A stretch of DNA of 64,000 bases. Source: SUG2458 sp051872335. Its GTDB lineage: Bacteria > Bacillota_I > Bacilli_A > RFN20 > CAG-826. How positions within the stretch are numbered: the first letter of the stretch is position 1; every line of letters begins with the position of its first letter. A program made the position numbers and the translations under genes. The DNA lies in assembly GCA_051872335.1 (NCBI GenBank), contig JBJEDT010000025.1:124001-188000 (forward strand), written 5' to 3'. Under the pieces are notes generated by a model. The model searched no databases. It had not been told where the DNA came from and saw only the letters and a program-made list of their open reading frames with translations. Positions 62,809 to 64,000 of this stretch are shown here, in pieces.

Positions 62809-63996
62809 TTATTCTTTTTGTTCTAAAACATCTAAAACTTTCTGAGCTTCTTCACAACCTAGCTCAGCAGATCTTACCATATAATCAAAAAATTTCTTTT
62901 CATTTACTTTTAATCCGAAAGTTCCTTGATAATAAGCTACAGCTAAATCATATAAAGATTCAGGACAATCTAGTTTAGCTGCTTTCTTTAAATAACTAAG
63001 AGCTTTCTTTTCGTTTTTTTCTACTCCAAGTCCATCTCTATAACATATATATAAATAATGCATTGCTTCTTCATCTTCAAGTTGAGAAGCTTCTTTAAAT
63101 AATTTGAAAGCCTTGTTTAAATCTTTTTTTACTCCACATCCATTAAAATATAAATATCCCATACGCTTAATAGCTTCTGGATAATCATAATATGCAGCTA
63201 AATTATAATAATTCATTGCTTTTCTTATGCTTTTTTTACAACCATCGCCATTTTCGAAATGAGCACCAATCATGTATAATGCATGTACATTATATAAGTC
63301 AGCAGCTTTATTCAACCACTCAAGTGATATAGTAGGATTTTTTTCTACACCATAACCTTCATCATAGCACATAGCTAATAAAAGCATTCCATTATCATCA
63401 CCTAGTTCAGCAGCTCTATTAAAATACATAAATGCTTTATCATAATCTTGATCTACCTCATTTCCTGAGATATAAAGTTTTCCTAATGTAATTAAAGCAT
63501 CAATACAATCTTGTCTTGCTGATTTTTCAAGCCATAATAATGCTTCTTTAACATTATATGGAACATAATAACCTTCTAAATTAATAGCACCAATTACATA
63601 TTGAGCATTAGGATAGCCTTGTTCTGCAGCATTTAAAACAATTTCTAGGCTTTCTGAACTCAATTCTACTCCTTGATTTGGGTAATATAAATGTATTGTG
63701 CCAAGTGCAGTTATAGCCTCTGCATCATTTTTATCAGCACTCATTTTATACCATTTAACACTTTCATCAATGTTTTTTGAAAAAAAGTCTTTAATCCCAT
63801 TCAAATAAATTTTACCTAACAAATTTGAAGCTTTAATGATTCCATTGTTTGCAGCTTTAGTTAAAAGTTTTATCATTATACGAGGATCATCTATATCACA
63901 AATTGTTTCGTAATAATATTCACCCAATTGATACATAGCTTCATAATCTCCATCAATGACAGATAATACTAATTGAGTATATCTTTCATCTTCCAT
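62809..63996 (-). CDS. Sel1-like repeat (TPR) protein
   Basis: 395 residues made of about ten Sel1-type repeats of 34-38 residues (for example ALITLGKLYISGNEVDQDYDKAF...AAELG, MLLAMCYDEGYGVEKNP and AIKRMGYLYFNGCGVKKDL). It is an alpha-solenoid protein-interaction scaffold; its partner is unknown. No signal peptide is visible at the N-terminus. The start lies 4 bp from the window edge, so an upstream start and the ribosome binding site cannot be judged. Confidence 0.88.
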   Translation of the reverse strand: MEDERYTQLVLSVIDGDYEAMYQLGEYYYETICDIDDPRIMIKLLTKAANNGIIKASNLLGKIYLNGIKDFFSKNIDESVKWYKMSADKNDAEAITALGTIHLYYPNQGVELSSESLEIVLNAAEQGYPNAQYVIGAINLEGYYVPYNVKEALLWLEKSARQDCIDALITLGKLYISGNEVDQDYDKAFMYFNRAAELGDDNGMLLLAMCYDEGYGVEKNPTISLEWLNKAADLYNVHALYMIGAHFENGDGCKKSIRKAMNYYNLAAYYDYPEAIKRMGYLYFNGCGVKKDLNKAFKLFKEASQLEDEEAMHYLYICYRDGLGVEKNEKKALSYLKKAAKLDCPESLYDLAVAYYQGTFGLKVNEKKFFDYMVRSAELGCEEAQKVLDVLEQKE

Positions 63997-64000
63997 ATCT

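Noticed and set aside
1..64000. CRISPR array, tRNA or rRNA genes
   Set aside because: No regularly spaced repeats and no cloverleaf or rRNA signatures were recognised by eye in the intergenic regions.

Overview
The window is AT-rich DNA with a standard genetic code and strong AGGAGG-type ribosome binding sites. It comes from a low-GC Firmicute. Sporulation genes (spoIIE, yabP, yabQ, spoVT), a trimeric [FeFe] hydrogenase, rubrerythrin and superoxide reductase, and hexuronate catabolism point to a strictly anaerobic, endospore-forming, probably gut-associated relative of Bacilli/Erysipelotrichia. This taxonomic placement is inference. No rRNA, tRNA or CRISPR array was seen. Almost all genes lie on the minus strand.

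Layout by region. 1-7.3 kb: AddAB recombination nuclease, a DUF975 membrane protein, a PlsC-like acyltransferase and a DUF3737 beta-helix protein. 7.4-15.8 kb: a sugar locus with a GPH symporter, a family 2 glycosidase preceded by a perfect cre site, a divergent AraC regulator, then uxuB-uxuA and eda-kdgK, which take fructuronate to pyruvate and glyceraldehyde 3-phosphate. Uronate isomerase (uxaC) is absent. 16-22.7 kb: accessory genes, including an XRE-ImmA/IrrE plus PIN pair, a YwaF-like membrane protein, an acetyltransferase, an APH(3')-like kinase and an AAA-DUF4143 ATPase inserted against a second, broken rpsR 3' end. 22.9-30.2 kb: rpsF-ssb-rpsR, a short Clp ATPase with a degenerate second module, AraC/GyrI, APH and GNAT genes, and lysS.

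30.2-48.8 kb is a Bacillus-like core order (lysS, dusB, ftsH, tilS, spoIIE, divIC-like ... yabQ, yabP, spoVT, mfd). It is interrupted by the hydABC hydrogenase, an incomplete ABC transporter and a divergent Crp/Fnr regulator. 49-54.4 kb is a DpnII-type (predicted GATC) restriction-modification locus with an XRE-Dam fusion and two DpnA-like methylases. Next to it is an unrecognised 618-residue protein with a sigma-4-like helix-turn-helix and a strongly structured 5' leader.

54.7-64 kb holds a flavodoxin-like reductase, an aldo/keto reductase broken by one missing base and controlled by a MerR regulator, desulfoferrodoxin-rubrerythrin, a methyltransferase, an AbiE toxin-antitoxin pair, NAD synthetase and a Sel1-repeat protein. 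The NAD synthetase carries an N-terminal Phd/YefM antitoxin-like domain.

The observations most worth following are the Phd-NadE fusion with three 11-bp-phased TGTCA repeats at its start, the rpsR tail remnant beside the ATPase, the 13-bp stem upstream of the 618-residue protein, the spoVT ribosome binding site buried in a terminator-like hairpin, and a Crp-type site placed to act on two divergent promoters.
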